Shown: positions 13,538 through 21,203, counted from the first letter of the stretch. The stretch: 21,203 nucleotides of DNA from Bacteroidales bacterium (GCA_900766775.1 CAAFXN010000100.1:1-21203); one strand, 5' to 3'. Translations and numbers: made by a program. Notes: a model not told the origin generated them from the sequence alone.

Positions 13538-14197
13538 TTAGCGGGCCTCGAGTCCCTTGATGAGTGCTGCCGCGCGACACGGGTCTTTGGCACCGAAGAC
13601 GGCACTGCCCGCCACCAGCACATCGGCACCTGCCTCATACACCGCAGCCGCGTTCTTCGTGTTCACACCGCCGTCCACCTCTATCAAGGTGGGCAGCCCG
13701 CGGCGGTCAATCTCCTGCCGCACAAAGCGTATCTTATCCATCGTCTCGGGGATGAAAGACTGCCCCCCAAAGCCCGCATAGACAGACATCAGCAGCACCA
13801 TATCCACTTGGTCGAGATAGGGCAGAAGCCTATTCACATCAATATCCGGATTAATCGTAAGACATGTCCTAACACCCTTATTTTTAATCAGTTGCAGCGC
13901 AGGCATAGGGTCATCCGTCGCCTCTAAATGGAAACCTACGCTCCACGCACCCGCGTCGCAGAAACGCTCCACGTACTTCTCGGGGTGCACTATCATCAGG
14001 TGCACATCCAAAGGCTTGGTGCAGTACTTCGCCATGGGTTTCATCAAGGGAAACCCAAACGATATGTTCGGCACAAAAACGCCGTCCATCACGTCCACAT
14101 GCAGCCAGTCGGCGCAACTGCCGTTTATCATTTCCAACGCTTCGTGCAGGTGGGCAAAATCCGCCGCAAGCACCGAGGGAGCCAAGAGTCTATTCAT
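13538..14197 (-). CDS. rpe: ribulose-phosphate 3-epimerase
   Basis: A 219-residue TIM-barrel enzyme interconverting ribulose 5-phosphate and xylulose 5-phosphate in the pentose phosphate pathway. Catalytic and metal residues are in place: Ser8 (APSVLAADF), His33 and Asp35 (WLHVDVMDG), His66 (VHLMI) and Asp175 (EVDGGVN). The phosphate-loop segment reads SVYAGFGGQSF where many members have SVNPGFGGQSF. The frame is open 33 codons further upstream, but those residues have no family match and lie in the leader. A consensus promoter lies about 97 bp before the chosen start. Fifteen bp separate it from comEC, so rpe probably heads that operon. Confidence 0.95.
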   Translation of the reverse strand: MNRLLAPSVLAADFAHLHEALEMINGSCADWLHVDVMDGVFVPNISFGFPLMKPMAKYCTKPLDVHLMIVHPEKYVERFCDAGAWSVGFHLEATDDPMPALQLIKNKGVRTCLTINPDIDVNRLLPYLDQVDMVLLMSVYAGFGGQSFIPETMDKIRFVRQEIDRRGLPTLIEVDGGVNTKNAAAVYEAGADVLVAGSAVFGAKDPCRAAALIKGLEAR

Positions 14198-14293
14198 AAA
14201 AACATTATCTTTTCGAGAGTCATTATTTTCGGGGGCAAGACCAGCGAACGAGCACGAGCACAACCCCATCCTCGTCGCCTGAGGAAGTTGGGA

Positions 14294-14324
14294 CAAAGGT
14301 ACTGCTTTTTTTTGGATTGTGCAA
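14294..14324 (-). promoter_or_regulatory. Bacteroidota-type promoter of rpe
   Basis: The minus strand reads TTG, a 20-bp spacer ending in A8-GCAG, then TACCTTTG (-7 box 14294-14301). This fits the consensus. It gives a leader of about 90 bases before rpe and probably drives rpe-comEC-xseA and the ComEA-like gene. Confidence 0.85.
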
Positions 14325-14374
14325 GCGAATGAACGCTTTTTTTTGGCACCCCAAGCAAGTATGGGTCCAACAAC

Positions 14375-14408
14375 AGAGGCTGCCTAACCTTTGCGTTAGA
14401 CAGCCTCT
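14375..14408. terminator. hairpin AGAGGCTG / CAGCCTCT, possible terminator
   Basis: A stem AGAGGCTG-C-CTAAC / GTTAG-A-CAGCCTCT with one mismatch encloses a 6-base loop. Its outer sequence resembles the exbD terminator (AGAGGTTGCC). No clear T run follows on either strand, so termination is uncertain. It lies 370 bp past the PII-like stop and just upstream of the rpe promoter. Confidence 0.45.
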
Positions 14409-14433
14409 ATTATCTTACAAGGGGGGGGGACCG

Positions 14434-14694
14434 GTGGACCGCCGGGCCGGCACTTTTCCTAATATATATATGTACGCGCGCGGGTGTATTTTATAGAAAC
14501 TGCTGGCCCGGCGGCCCGGCGGTCCACTTTGACCCTGCGCCCGACATCGGCAGTTTCTTCCCCAAATAGTACGATTCTTAAGATTTCCCCTGCTGCAACC
14601 TCCCCGCAACTTTTTCGCGGGTCTATCGCGGGTCTCCCGCGGGTCGAAAGCAAATCAAGCCCACCCCAAAAATGTACTATTGTTAAGATTTCCC
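14434..14694. repeat. composite intergenic module, copy B
   Basis: Same order of parts as 591-850. A left arm GTGGACCGCCGGGCCG (14434-14449) is perfectly complementary to 14512-14527. Between them lie the flanks GCACTTTTCC and TAGAAACTGCTG and an AT/CG alternating core. A box GTACGATTCTTAAGATTTCC follows (from 14569), then three 11-bp CGCGGGTC units (14615-14647) and a box GTACTATTGTTAAGATTTCC (from 14674). The arm sequence differs from copy A while the architecture is kept. The arms therefore vary with preserved pairing, which suggests the structure matters or the arms are exchanged as a unit. Confidence 0.8.
14462..14482. other. alternating purine-pyrimidine tract (Z-DNA candidate), copy B
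   Basis: Twenty-one bases alternate strictly: ATATATATATGTA runs into CGCGCGCG, then GG breaks the pattern before GTGTAT. It lies between the module's inverted arms, in reverse orientation to the core of copy A. Confidence 0.55.
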
Positions 14695-14776
14695 TTACCG
14701 AGACCTTCCCGTATTTTTTCACGGGTCTATGCTCCATCCCTTTGTAGGGAGGGACGGGGTGGGTCCTACCCTGCCC

Positions 14777-15070
14777 TCACACGGTCTGCTCCACGTTCCA
14801 TACGAAGGCGCGGACACCCACGGCAGGGTTGCGCATATCGAGTTTCTTCACGCCCTCGAGGAGGTCGTCCACTTGGTTGTCCTCCACGATGGTAATCATG
14901 CAGGAGTTCATCTCAGGCCATGCGTGGGTGCCGCGACGCGGCTCGCCGCCGTTGGTGCCCCGACCCTGCACGTTCTCTATGAAGGTGAAACCCGTTACGT
15001 TCAGTTTATCAAGCAAGTACTCCACACGCTCGGTGTTCGCTTGATTATATACTATCATTACACTTTTCAT
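14777..15070 (-). CDS. small PII-like protein linked to the RND pump
   Basis: A 97-residue protein that I place in the PII-like superfamily from its size, its ferredoxin-like pattern of strands and helices, and a central loop (about 34-54: VQGRGTNGGEPRRGTHAWPEM) at the position of the PII T-loop. It lacks the canonical PII uridylylation motif. Start MKSVMIVYNQANTERVEYLLDKL and end VGVRAFVWNVEQ match small PII-type proteins that I recall beside RND efflux genes in Bacteroidota. It lies 172 bp downstream of acrB on the same strand. PII-like proteins usually bind nucleotides or other small ligands and regulate a membrane transporter; here the RND pump is the obvious candidate, by inference only. 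Confidence 0.7.
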   Translation of the reverse strand: MKSVMIVYNQANTERVEYLLDKLNVTGFTFIENVQGRGTNGGEPRRGTHAWPEMNSCMITIVEDNQVDDLLEGVKKLDMRNPAVGVRAFVWNVEQTV

Positions 15071-15121
15071 ATTGTTGCTATTTTTTGATGATTAGACCAT
15101 TTTCATTGTCCGACCGTTTCA

Positions 15122-15231
15122 CTGTCTGACCGCTACGCTAAACGACTGATTCAGTATCCGACTGTATATCAGTCTTTCAGCGCGTAGCGCGGTCTTTCAG
15201 CGTCAGCGGTCAGACAGCGCGTAGCGCGGTC
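15122..15231. repeat. inverted and direct repeats between acrB and the PII-like gene
   Basis: CTGTCTGACCGC (15122-15133) is exactly complementary to 15206-15217. CAGCGCGTAGCGCGGTC occurs twice as a direct repeat (15178-15194 and 15215-15231). Several TGTCCGAC/GTCTGACCG-like copies also occur. A related TTCAGCGAAGCGGTC lies after acrA near 18609. The segment can form a long hairpin in the transcript. Confidence 0.65.
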
Positions 15232-15242
15232 GTCAAGTCCCC

Positions 15243-18200
15243 CTACTTCACTCCGCTGGGGGTCGTTTCGGGGAAGACCTCGTCGGAGGCCACGGGTGCG
15301 GGCTGCGGTTTCTGGTTCTTCTTGGGCTTCAAGTCCATGAAGATGAAACTCTTGCGCATCTTGCTCACGCGGTCGCGCTCGCCGTGGCGGGACATCGCCG
15401 CATAGAGCACAGGTACCATGAAGAAGGTCAGGAAGGTGGAGACGGTCAGACCGCCAATCACCACAATACCCATCGGCTTCCACATCTCAGAGCCTTCACC
15501 GTTGCTCACCGCCATCGGCACCATACCGAGAATCGTGGTGAACGCCGTCATCAACACAGGACGGATACGGCTTCTGCCCGCTGCCTGCACGGCATCGTTC
15601 AACTCCCAGCCCCGCTCACGCAATAGGTCGATATAGTCAATCAGCACAATACCGTTCTTCACTACGATACCCACCAACATGATGAGACCCAGCGCACCAA
15701 TCATATCCAACGAACTATGGGTCAGCCACAGGGCGATTACCACACCCGAGAGGGCAAACGGAATGGTGAACATGATGACAAACGGCTTCTTGAGCGACTC
15801 GAACTGGCTCGCCATCACGATGTACACCAGCATGATAATCAGTATGCCCAACATCGTCATGTCGCCGAAGGTGTCTTGCTGGTCTTCGTAGTCGCCGGCG
15901 ATACGTACCACCACACCCTGCGGGATGTCCAGCGTCGGCAGCACGTTCTGCTCGATGTACTGTGCCAACTCTCCCAAAGAGGTGTTGTAGGGCGTTACCT
16001 TCACGGTAACGATACGCTGACGGCTCTTACGCTCGATGGTAGGCGGCGTCCAGTATTCGCCGATAGAGCATACCTCGCCCAGTTTGACGCTCTTGCCCAT
16101 CGGAGTCGGGATGGTCATGTTGGCGATTGCCTCCACCGAGTTGCGGTCTTTCTCCTCCAGTCGGCAGAGGATATCGTACTCCGAACCCTCCTCCTTGAGG
16201 TAGCCGCACGCCATACCGTTCACACGGTTGCGCAGGTACGAGGAGATAGTAGCCGAGGTCAGACCGAGGCGCGATGCTTTCTCTTTGTCCACCGTGATTT
16301 TTATCTCCGGACGCTCGTCATCACGCGAGATAGTCGCATCGCGGGCACCGGGCACCTCGTGGTTGCAGATAGCCTTCAACTCCTCTGCCAGCGCGGAGGT
16401 CTCATCGAAGTCGTAGCCGTAAATCTCCAAGTCAACGGTGTTGGAAGCACCGCCACCGCCACCAGATGTACTTACCTGATAGTCAATAATCTCCGGATAG
16501 CGTGCCATCTCCTGACGAAGTATCTCTGCCATCTCGAAGATAGTCTGCTCGCGCTCGTACTTCTTGCTGGTACGGATGGTCATGGAAATCGTGTTGTTCA
16601 TCGTAGAGGAGAACAAGGCACCCATACCGCTATCGTCGTTGGTACCGGCAGAGGTACTAATCAACTGAATCTCAGGCACTAACTCCACGAAGCGTGCTTC
16701 CAGCGCGCGGGCGGTCTTCAGCGTCTCCTCGATACGGGTACCGCGCTGCAACTTCACGGTTACCGTCATACGACCGTTATCCTGTTGCTTCATGAAGTCG
16801 GTACCAATCTGCCCCGTAATCATAGGAATCATCGAACAGCAGAAGAATGCCAGCAGAATCAGGAAGGTAACCACCTTGTGGCGCAAGCACCAGCCGAGGG
16901 CTTTTGCGTACTTCTCATCTATCCAGTCTAACCATCTCACCACGATACGCTCATACCAGGTCTTCTTACCTTTCTCATCATCTATAAGGTTACCCTCTGC
17001 ATCCACGTGCACCTTGCGCGGCTTGAGCAACTTGCTCGCCAACATAGGCGTGAGCGAGATAGCCACAAGGGTGGAGGTACAAACCACGATGGTTACAATC
17101 CAGCCCAACTCCTTGAACATGATACCTGCCATACCGGTCAGCATGGTCAGAGGCACGAATACCGCCACAATCACCAAGGTGGTGGCAATAACCGACACCC
17201 ATACCTCGTTGGTCGCATAGATAGCCGCCTCGCGCGGGTTTTCACCGCGGTCAACGTGCTTCGTGATATTCTCCAAGACCACAATCGCATCGTCCACCAC
17301 CATACCGATAGCCACAGTCAACGAACACATGGAGATGATATTCAGCGAAGAACCCACCATCTTCAGGTAGATAAACGCCACAATCAGGGCAATAGGAATG
17401 GTGATAGCGATAATCAAAGTCGCACGCCACTTGCCGAGGAAGAACAGCACCACCAAGACCACGAAGAGCAAGGCATAGAGGATAGACTCGGTCAAGGAGT
17501 CAATAGAGTTTTGGATATTCTCCGACGAGTCGTAAATCAACTTGAACTGCACATCCGCGGGCAGGGTCTTCTGAATACGCGCAATCTCTTTGCGCACGTC
17601 CTTACATATCTGCACCGTGTTCGCACCGGTCTGCTTGGTAATCATCAGGCGGGCGCACTCGCGACCGTCCGTCTTCTCGTCCAATGACAACTCCTTGATG
17701 GTATCCTTCACCGTGGCGATATCGCGCACAAACACCTGACGACCGTCTGCCGTGGTGGTTACTACGATATTGTTTATCTCATCCGAGGTCTCATACTCCG
17801 AGCGCACCTCCATCTGGTACTGCTCTTTCTCCAACTTCACCGTACCGGACGACATGTTGAGGTTGTTGGCGGATATCATCTGCCCCACGCTCTCCACGGT
17901 CAGCCCGTAAGCGTCTAGTTTCTGCTGGTCAAGATAGACATACACGTAGCGGTCCGGTGCACCCGACACCGTCAGGTTACCGATACCGTCCACACGGTTC
18001 AACTGCGGGATAATCTCATCGTCCAGCAACTTGTCCAGCGCGGGATACGACTCGTTTGCCATCACGGCGTACTGAATCACAGGCATCATGCTCGTGCTCA
18101 GTCGCATCACAATCGGGTTCGAGCAGCCGTCTGGCAACTTATCCTTCACGATATCCACATACGTTCGCACATCGTTGAGCACCTCATCCAAGTTGGTTCC

Positions 18201-18491
18201 CCACTCAAACTCAAGGGTTACCGACGAGATGTTATCTTTCGATTTGGAAGTAATCTCTTTCAAGTGGTCCACCGAGTTGAGCGAGTTCTCCATCACTTTC
18301 GTAACGTTGCTCTCCACCTCCGACGCGGAGGCACCCGGGTAGGTCGTCATCACCGTTACATACGGCGGGTCCATCTCAGGGAACTGGTCGATAGGCAGTT
18401 GCAGGTAACTGAACACACCTATCACTATCACAGCCAAGAAGATAAGGGCTGTGGTAACGGGCTTTTGCACCGCTGTTTTATATATAGCCAT
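15243..18491 (-). CDS. acrB: RND efflux pump inner-membrane transporter (AcrB/HAE1 type)
   Basis: A 1082-residue proton-driven exporter of the resistance-nodulation-division superfamily. The N-terminal helix starts TAVQKPVTTALIFLAVIVIG and is followed by the first porter domain (QLPIDQFPEMDPPYVTVMTTYPGAS region). Helix 4 has the proton-relay pair Asp400-Asp401 in IGMVVDDAIVVLEN. The second porter domain follows, then helix 10 with Lys945 in GIVVKNGIVLIDYID. These correspond to Asp407, Asp408 and Lys940 of E. coli AcrB, so the pump should be active. The sequence fits the multidrug rather than the heavy-metal branch. A Lys/Pro/Ala-rich cytoplasmic tail (about 1045-1082) extends the end. It starts 142 bp after acrA, with an AT-rich repeat directly before the ATG. 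Confidence 0.95.
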   Translation of the reverse strand: MAIYKTAVQKPVTTALIFLAVIVIGVFSYLQLPIDQFPEMDPPYVTVMTTYPGASASEVESNVTKVMENSLNSVDHLKEITSKSKDNISSVTLEFEWGTNLDEVLNDVRTYVDIVKDKLPDGCSNPIVMRLSTSMMPVIQYAVMANESYPALDKLLDDEIIPQLNRVDGIGNLTVSGAPDRYVYVYLDQQKLDAYGLTVESVGQMISANNLNMSSGTVKLEKEQYQMEVRSEYETSDEINNIVVTTTADGRQVFVRDIATVKDTIKELSLDEKTDGRECARLMITKQTGANTVQICKDVRKEIARIQKTLPADVQFKLIYDSSENIQNSIDSLTESILYALLFVVLVVLFFLGKWRATLIIAITIPIALIVAFIYLKMVGSSLNIISMCSLTVAIGMVVDDAIVVLENITKHVDRGENPREAAIYATNEVWVSVIATTLVIVAVFVPLTMLTGMAGIMFKELGWIVTIVVCTSTLVAISLTPMLASKLLKPRKVHVDAEGNLIDDEKGKKTWYERIVVRWLDWIDEKYAKALGWCLRHKVVTFLILLAFFCCSMIPMITGQIGTDFMKQQDNGRMTVTVKLQRGTRIEETLKTARALEARFVELVPEIQLISTSAGTNDDSGMGALFSSTMNNTISMTIRTSKKYEREQTIFEMAEILRQEMARYPEIIDYQVSTSGGGGGASNTVDLEIYGYDFDETSALAEELKAICNHEVPGARDATISRDDERPEIKITVDKEKASRLGLTSATISSYLRNRVNGMACGYLKEEGSEYDILCRLEEKDRNSVEAIANMTIPTPMGKSVKLGEVCSIGEYWTPPTIERKSRQRIVTVKVTPYNTSLGELAQYIEQNVLPTLDIPQGVVVRIAGDYEDQQDTFGDMTMLGILIIMLVYIVMASQFESLKKPFVIMFTIPFALSGVVIALWLTHSSLDMIGALGLIMLVGIVVKNGIVLIDYIDLLRERGWELNDAVQAAGRSRIRPVLMTAFTTILGMVPMAVSNGEGSEMWKPMGIVVIGGLTVSTFLTFFMVPVLYAAMSRHGERDRVSKMRKSFIFMDLKPKKNQKPQPAPVASDEVFPETTPSGVK

Positions 18492-18524
18492 AACTTAATT
18501 ATGAATTAAGAATTATGAATTAAG
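18492..18524. repeat. AATTCATAATTCTTAATT repeat before acrB
   Basis: Tandem ATGAATTAAGAATT units abut the acrB start codon. The same motif lies directly before the methyltransferase (7222-7251) and recO (9336-9358). The rest of the acrA-acrB gap shows no consensus promoter. Confidence 0.7.
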
Positions 18525-18633
18525 AGGTCATTACAGGACCTGCTATCGGAAAGATAAAACTCAGAGAACGCTCAAAGACGTGGGTTATTAGTCTTTTATC
18601 CTTGTTCTTTCAGCGAAGCGGTCCTTTGTCCTG

Positions 18634-19641
18634 TCAAAAACTAATTTTCACACCATCTACCAATCTTGCCTCGCCTTTGGTTACGAGTTCCACGCCGTCC
18701 ACAATCTCCGGTGCGGTAATCTCCACGTCATCGCCGAAGCGTTGCCCCATCTCTACCGACACGCGCTTTGCATAGCCGTTGTTGTTGATGAAGACATAGC
18801 GGTCGTTCGCGCCAATCAGTTTCAGCACGGTAGAGTAAGGTGCTGCCATGATGGTGGCTTTGCCCAAACCGAGCGTGGTGTTCACGTACATACCCGGGCG
18901 GAGCAGCCCCTCCTCGTTGTTCACTACTACCTTCACTTGGAAAGTGTGGCTCGCAGCATCCACCGTCGGATAAACCACCTCAATCGTAGCGGGGAACACG
19001 CGGTCGGGATAGACCGAGGTGCGTAGCGACAGACGCATGCCCGCTTTCACCTGCGGGATATACGACTCAGGAATAGCCACCAGCGTCTTCAGTTTGTTCA
19101 CCTGCGTCAGCACTACGATAGGCTGACCGCTGTACAACTCACCGTCCTCGTAGTTCTTGGCGGAAATCACGCCCGTGAACGGAGCCTGCACGTAGGTGTT
19201 CGTGCGCATGAACTTATAACTCTCCTTGGTCTGGTCGAGCGAGAGTTTCATCTGGTCGTACTGCTGTTGCGATACCGAACCCGTCTGAATCAAGCCCTCC
19301 ATACGTTGCATCTCCGTCTCAAGGTTGGCGATGGTGTATGCCGTGGTCTTATACTGCTGTTGGTCCATACGCACCAGCGAATCGCCCTTGCGCACCTTGT
19401 CGCCTACCTCCACGTAGATATGCTCTATCTTACCCGTCAGCGAGGGGGCGATGTTCACGGTCTCATAGCCTTGCAGGTTGGAGGAAACGGTTATCTCACG
19501 CTGAATCTCACGCGGGTGGAGCGTAGTCAGTTCCACTACCTCTACGCGCTCATCCGACTCGTGGATAGTAGTAGCCTCTTGTTTCTTGCCGCAGCCTGCC
19601 ATTACCAACAAAGCGGCTGCCAAAATACTGATTTTCTTCAT
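18634..19641 (-). CDS. acrA: RND efflux periplasmic adaptor (AcrA type) lipoprotein
   Basis: A 335-residue membrane-fusion protein that bridges the RND transporter and the outer-membrane channel. The lipoprotein signal ends in LVMAGC, with Cys17 the lipidation site. The order is barrel-sandwich half (about 60-93: VNIAPSLTGKIEHIYVEVGDKVRKGDSLV), a short alpha-hairpin (about 95-145), the second lipoyl half (QAPFTGVISAKNYEDGELYSGQPIVVL), a beta-barrel and a membrane-proximal domain. It is shorter than E. coli AcrA (397), chiefly through a short hairpin, as is usual in Bacteroidota. It starts 20 bp after tolC, so the two form one transcript. Confidence 0.94.
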   Translation of the reverse strand: MKKISILAAALLVMAGCGKKQEATTIHESDERVEVVELTTLHPREIQREITVSSNLQGYETVNIAPSLTGKIEHIYVEVGDKVRKGDSLVRMDQQQYKTTAYTIANLETEMQRMEGLIQTGSVSQQQYDQMKLSLDQTKESYKFMRTNTYVQAPFTGVISAKNYEDGELYSGQPIVVLTQVNKLKTLVAIPESYIPQVKAGMRLSLRTSVYPDRVFPATIEVVYPTVDAASHTFQVKVVVNNEEGLLRPGMYVNTTLGLGKATIMAAPYSTVLKLIGANDRYVFINNNGYAKRVSVEMGQRFGDDVEITAPEIVDGVELVTKGEARLVDGVKISF

Positions 19642-19661
19642 ATTATCGTTTGGGTTTTAAT

Positions 19662-21011
19662 TTACTTGTTCAGGAATTTCGATAGTTCAAGTTGGGCGTT
19701 CACTAAGGTCAGCACCGCCTGTACATAGGTCGATTGCGCGCTAATCACATCGTTGCTCGCGTTCACCAATTCGAGGTTAGAGGTCGCTCCGTACTGATAC
19801 TTGTTAGTGGTCGAACGGAACACGCGCTGCGTTACCTCGATGTTCTCCTTCTCGTTCATATAGGTCTCGAAGGCGTTTTGCAGGTTGAAGCGCAGTTGCT
19901 GGTTCTGTATGCCGAGTTGGTCGGTGGTCTCTGCCAGCGTGTTGCGGGCTTTCTCCAACGCTATCTTCTTCTCTGTAACCCCTGCGGCACGCTTGCCCGA
20001 CGACCAGAGCGGCATCGACACACTCAGCGCCACGACATGAGGCGGCTGCATGTTAAACTGGAAGCCGTCTTGCGGCGGGATATTGCCTTTCTTCGAGAAC
20101 TGATAGCCCACGCCCACGGTCGGACCGTATGCCCATGCTGCCATGTGCACGTTCTTCTTTGCCAACTCCACGTTCTTCTCCAACTGGCGATACGACACGT
20201 TGTTTTCCAATACGAAGTCTTCGCCCAGCAATGCCAGCACCTGCTCTGCCGAGAGCATGTCGTCCAACGTCGTGGTCAGCGTCAGTTGCGTCTCCACGGG
20301 CACGTCCAGCAGTACTTTCAGCGAGTTCTCCGCCAGCACCACATTGCGTTTGTTGCTGTTGATACTGTTCTTCAGCGCATTCACACGCACCTTGATTTGG
20401 TCAGCAGTGGTCTGCTCTGCGGCACCCACATCCACCGACCGTTGCGTCATCTCAGCCAACCGCTCCACATTGCTCAGCGAACTGTCCAACAGCGTTACGA
20501 TATCGCGCATCACCAGCACCGACGCATACGACGACACCACGTTCGCACGCAGGTCCAACTCGTTCTGCTCGTAGGCGAGTTTCTGCATGTCTATCGCCAC
20601 ATTGTTCAGCAACGCACCTACCACGGCTTGCCCGTTGATACCTATCGAGGCAGAGATACCTATCGTGCTGTTAGGTAAACTCATGCTCTGACCGCCGAAG
20701 TTCATCTTATACACGTTTCCTGCGGTGTCGAGCATCGTCTGCAACTGCCACGAGAAATCCGCCTGAGGCAACATCTGCGCGATGGTCTGCCAGCGTTGGG
20801 CGTATGCCTCCTGAATAGCCATACTCGAGTTGCGCAGCGACCGGTTGGTCTCTACCGCATAGTTCTGTGCTTCCTCCACGCTCAGACTCAACTCTGCCGG
20901 CACGTCGCGCTTCGGCGCAGGGCGTGTAGCCGCCATCACGTGGTCTTCTGCCACTGCTTGTGCGCTAATCCCCAGCGCAACCAACAGTACTGTAAATAGT
21001 TTCTTCTTCAT
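19662..21011 (-). CDS. tolC: TolC family outer-membrane efflux protein
   Basis: A 449-residue outer-membrane factor that forms the exit duct of the pump. A signal peptide (MKKKLFTVLLVALGISAQAVA) precedes two related halves rich in long helices, typical of the family: LSVEEAQNYAVETNRSLRNSSMAIQEAYAQRW near the start, and KNVELAKKNVHMAAWAYGPTVGVGYQF opening the second half. The end (NLELVNASNDVISAQSTYVQAVLTLVNAQLELSKFLNK) is the usual TolC terminal helix. The frame opens 12 codons earlier (MNPNYN), but that part overlaps the upstream gene and would displace the signal peptide, so the second Met is preferred. It starts 19 bp after the regulator's stop. Confidence 0.93.
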   Translation of the reverse strand: MKKKLFTVLLVALGISAQAVAEDHVMAATRPAPKRDVPAELSLSVEEAQNYAVETNRSLRNSSMAIQEAYAQRWQTIAQMLPQADFSWQLQTMLDTAGNVYKMNFGGQSMSLPNSTIGISASIGINGQAVVGALLNNVAIDMQKLAYEQNELDLRANVVSSYASVLVMRDIVTLLDSSLSNVERLAEMTQRSVDVGAAEQTTADQIKVRVNALKNSINSNKRNVVLAENSLKVLLDVPVETQLTLTTTLDDMLSAEQVLALLGEDFVLENNVSYRQLEKNVELAKKNVHMAAWAYGPTVGVGYQFSKKGNIPPQDGFQFNMQPPHVVALSVSMPLWSSGKRAAGVTEKKIALEKARNTLAETTDQLGIQNQQLRFNLQNAFETYMNEKENIEVTQRVFRSTTNKYQYGATSNLELVNASNDVISAQSTYVQAVLTLVNAQLELSKFLNK

Positions 21012-21030
21012 TGTTTCTTCTGTAAGAATG

Positions 21031-21203
21031 TTATAGTTTGGGTTCATTGTTTCTTTCTATCTCGGCAAAGATGGCTCTCACGCGCTCCGCACCCTCTTTG
21101 GACAAAATCCCGCGCAATAGCAACCCGCATCCGTAGCGTACCTCTTCCGCTAACTCACGCTCCGTCTCCGGCAGAATCTTAGACAAACGGTCTAATAAGC
21201 CCT
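21031..21203 (-). CDS. C-terminal end of a probable TetR-type regulator (partial)
   Basis: Only the last 57 codons are in the window; the 5' part lies beyond the right edge. They encode a helical, charged segment (LLDRLSKILPETERELAEEV, then GCGLLLRGILSKEG) ending in EIERNNEPKL-stop. The frame has no interruption. The DNA-binding domain is outside, so the family cannot be read directly. The call rests on position, 19 bp before tolC-acrA-acrB, where a TetR/AcrR repressor is common in Bacteroidota, and on the all-helical composition. Confidence 0.55.
   Translation of the reverse strand, partial: GLLDRLSKILPETERELAEEVRYGCGLLLRGILSKEGAERVRAIFAEIERNNEPKL

Larger units (their letters stand above)
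14198..14776. other. gene-free stretch between rpe and the PII-like gene
   Basis: It holds the rpe promoter and leader (14198-14327), a hairpin at 14375-14408, composite module copy B (14434-14694) and, near 14708-14726, a small CCCGT / ACGGG hairpin within GGGTCT-type sequence. A run of nine G precedes the module (14421-14429). Open frames here run through the repeats and look spurious. Confidence 0.65.

Noticed and set aside
14198..14296. N-terminal extension of rpe by 33 codons
   Set aside because: The added residues have no match to the family, and the start at 14296 would fall on the promoter's -7 box.
14384..14393. TAACCTTTG as a -7 promoter box inside the hairpin at 14375-14408
   Set aside because: The spacing between TA and TTTG is three bases instead of two and no TTG lies at the right distance; it is part of the stem-loop.
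15717..16682. Plus-strand open frame of 321 codons opposite acrB
   Set aside because: It is a shadow of the RND transporter, with His/Arg/Gln-rich composition and no domain.
19734..20678. Plus-strand open frame of 314 codons opposite tolC
   Set aside because: It is antisense to a well-supported tolC and has shadow-like composition.

Overview
The window looks like chromosomal DNA of a Bacteroidota bacterium, most likely order Bacteroidales. The clues are four promoters of the Bacteroidota type (TTG, 19-20 bp, TAccTTTG), mostly weak or absent Shine-Dalgarno sites, and gene orders typical of the phylum: exbB / membrane protein / exbD / exbD, rbfA followed by a LolC/E-type permease, the long form of QueA, and TetR-tolC-acrA-acrB. 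Genus and species cannot be named from this sequence. All genes except recO lie on the minus strand, so they are described below from right to left.

Right end (21203-14777): the tail of a probable TetR regulator, then tolC, acrA and acrB of a tripartite RND efflux pump, then a small PII-like protein. Middle right (14197-9967): rpe, a ComEC-type channel without its nuclease domain, exonuclease VII large subunit, and a membrane-anchored protein with three helix-hairpin-helix modules, all tightly packed. This looks like a carbohydrate gene followed by a DNA-uptake or DNA-processing group. recO (9362-9952) converges on it and is divergent from rpmH (9095-8937). Middle left (8811-3616): rbfA, a LolC/E-like permease and a THUMP methyltransferase, then after a 216-bp gap queA and tatD; mostly RNA-modification and ribosome-maturation genes. 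Left (3517-924): tRNA-Ser(GGA), then exbB, a four-helix membrane protein and two different exbD genes, closed by a strong intrinsic terminator.

Two longer gene-free stretches, 1-923 and 14198-14776, hold most of the unexplained structure. Each contains one copy of a composite module of about 260 bp. Its parts are GC-rich inverted arms around an alternating purine-pyrimidine core, then three 11-bp CGCGGGTC-type repeats lying between two GTAC-ATT-TTAAGATT boxes. The core is in opposite orientation in the two copies although its immediate flanks are not. Both copies sit downstream of the end of a minus-strand operon. The left stretch also holds paired REP-like hairpins. Short AT-rich repeats occur just before the start codons of several genes (recO, the methyltransferase, acrB, rpmH, exbD).

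There is no CRISPR array, transposase, integrase, phage gene or rRNA. The protein-coding content is ordinary for the phylum. The best candidates for something undescribed are the composite intergenic module and the PII-like gene behind the efflux pump.
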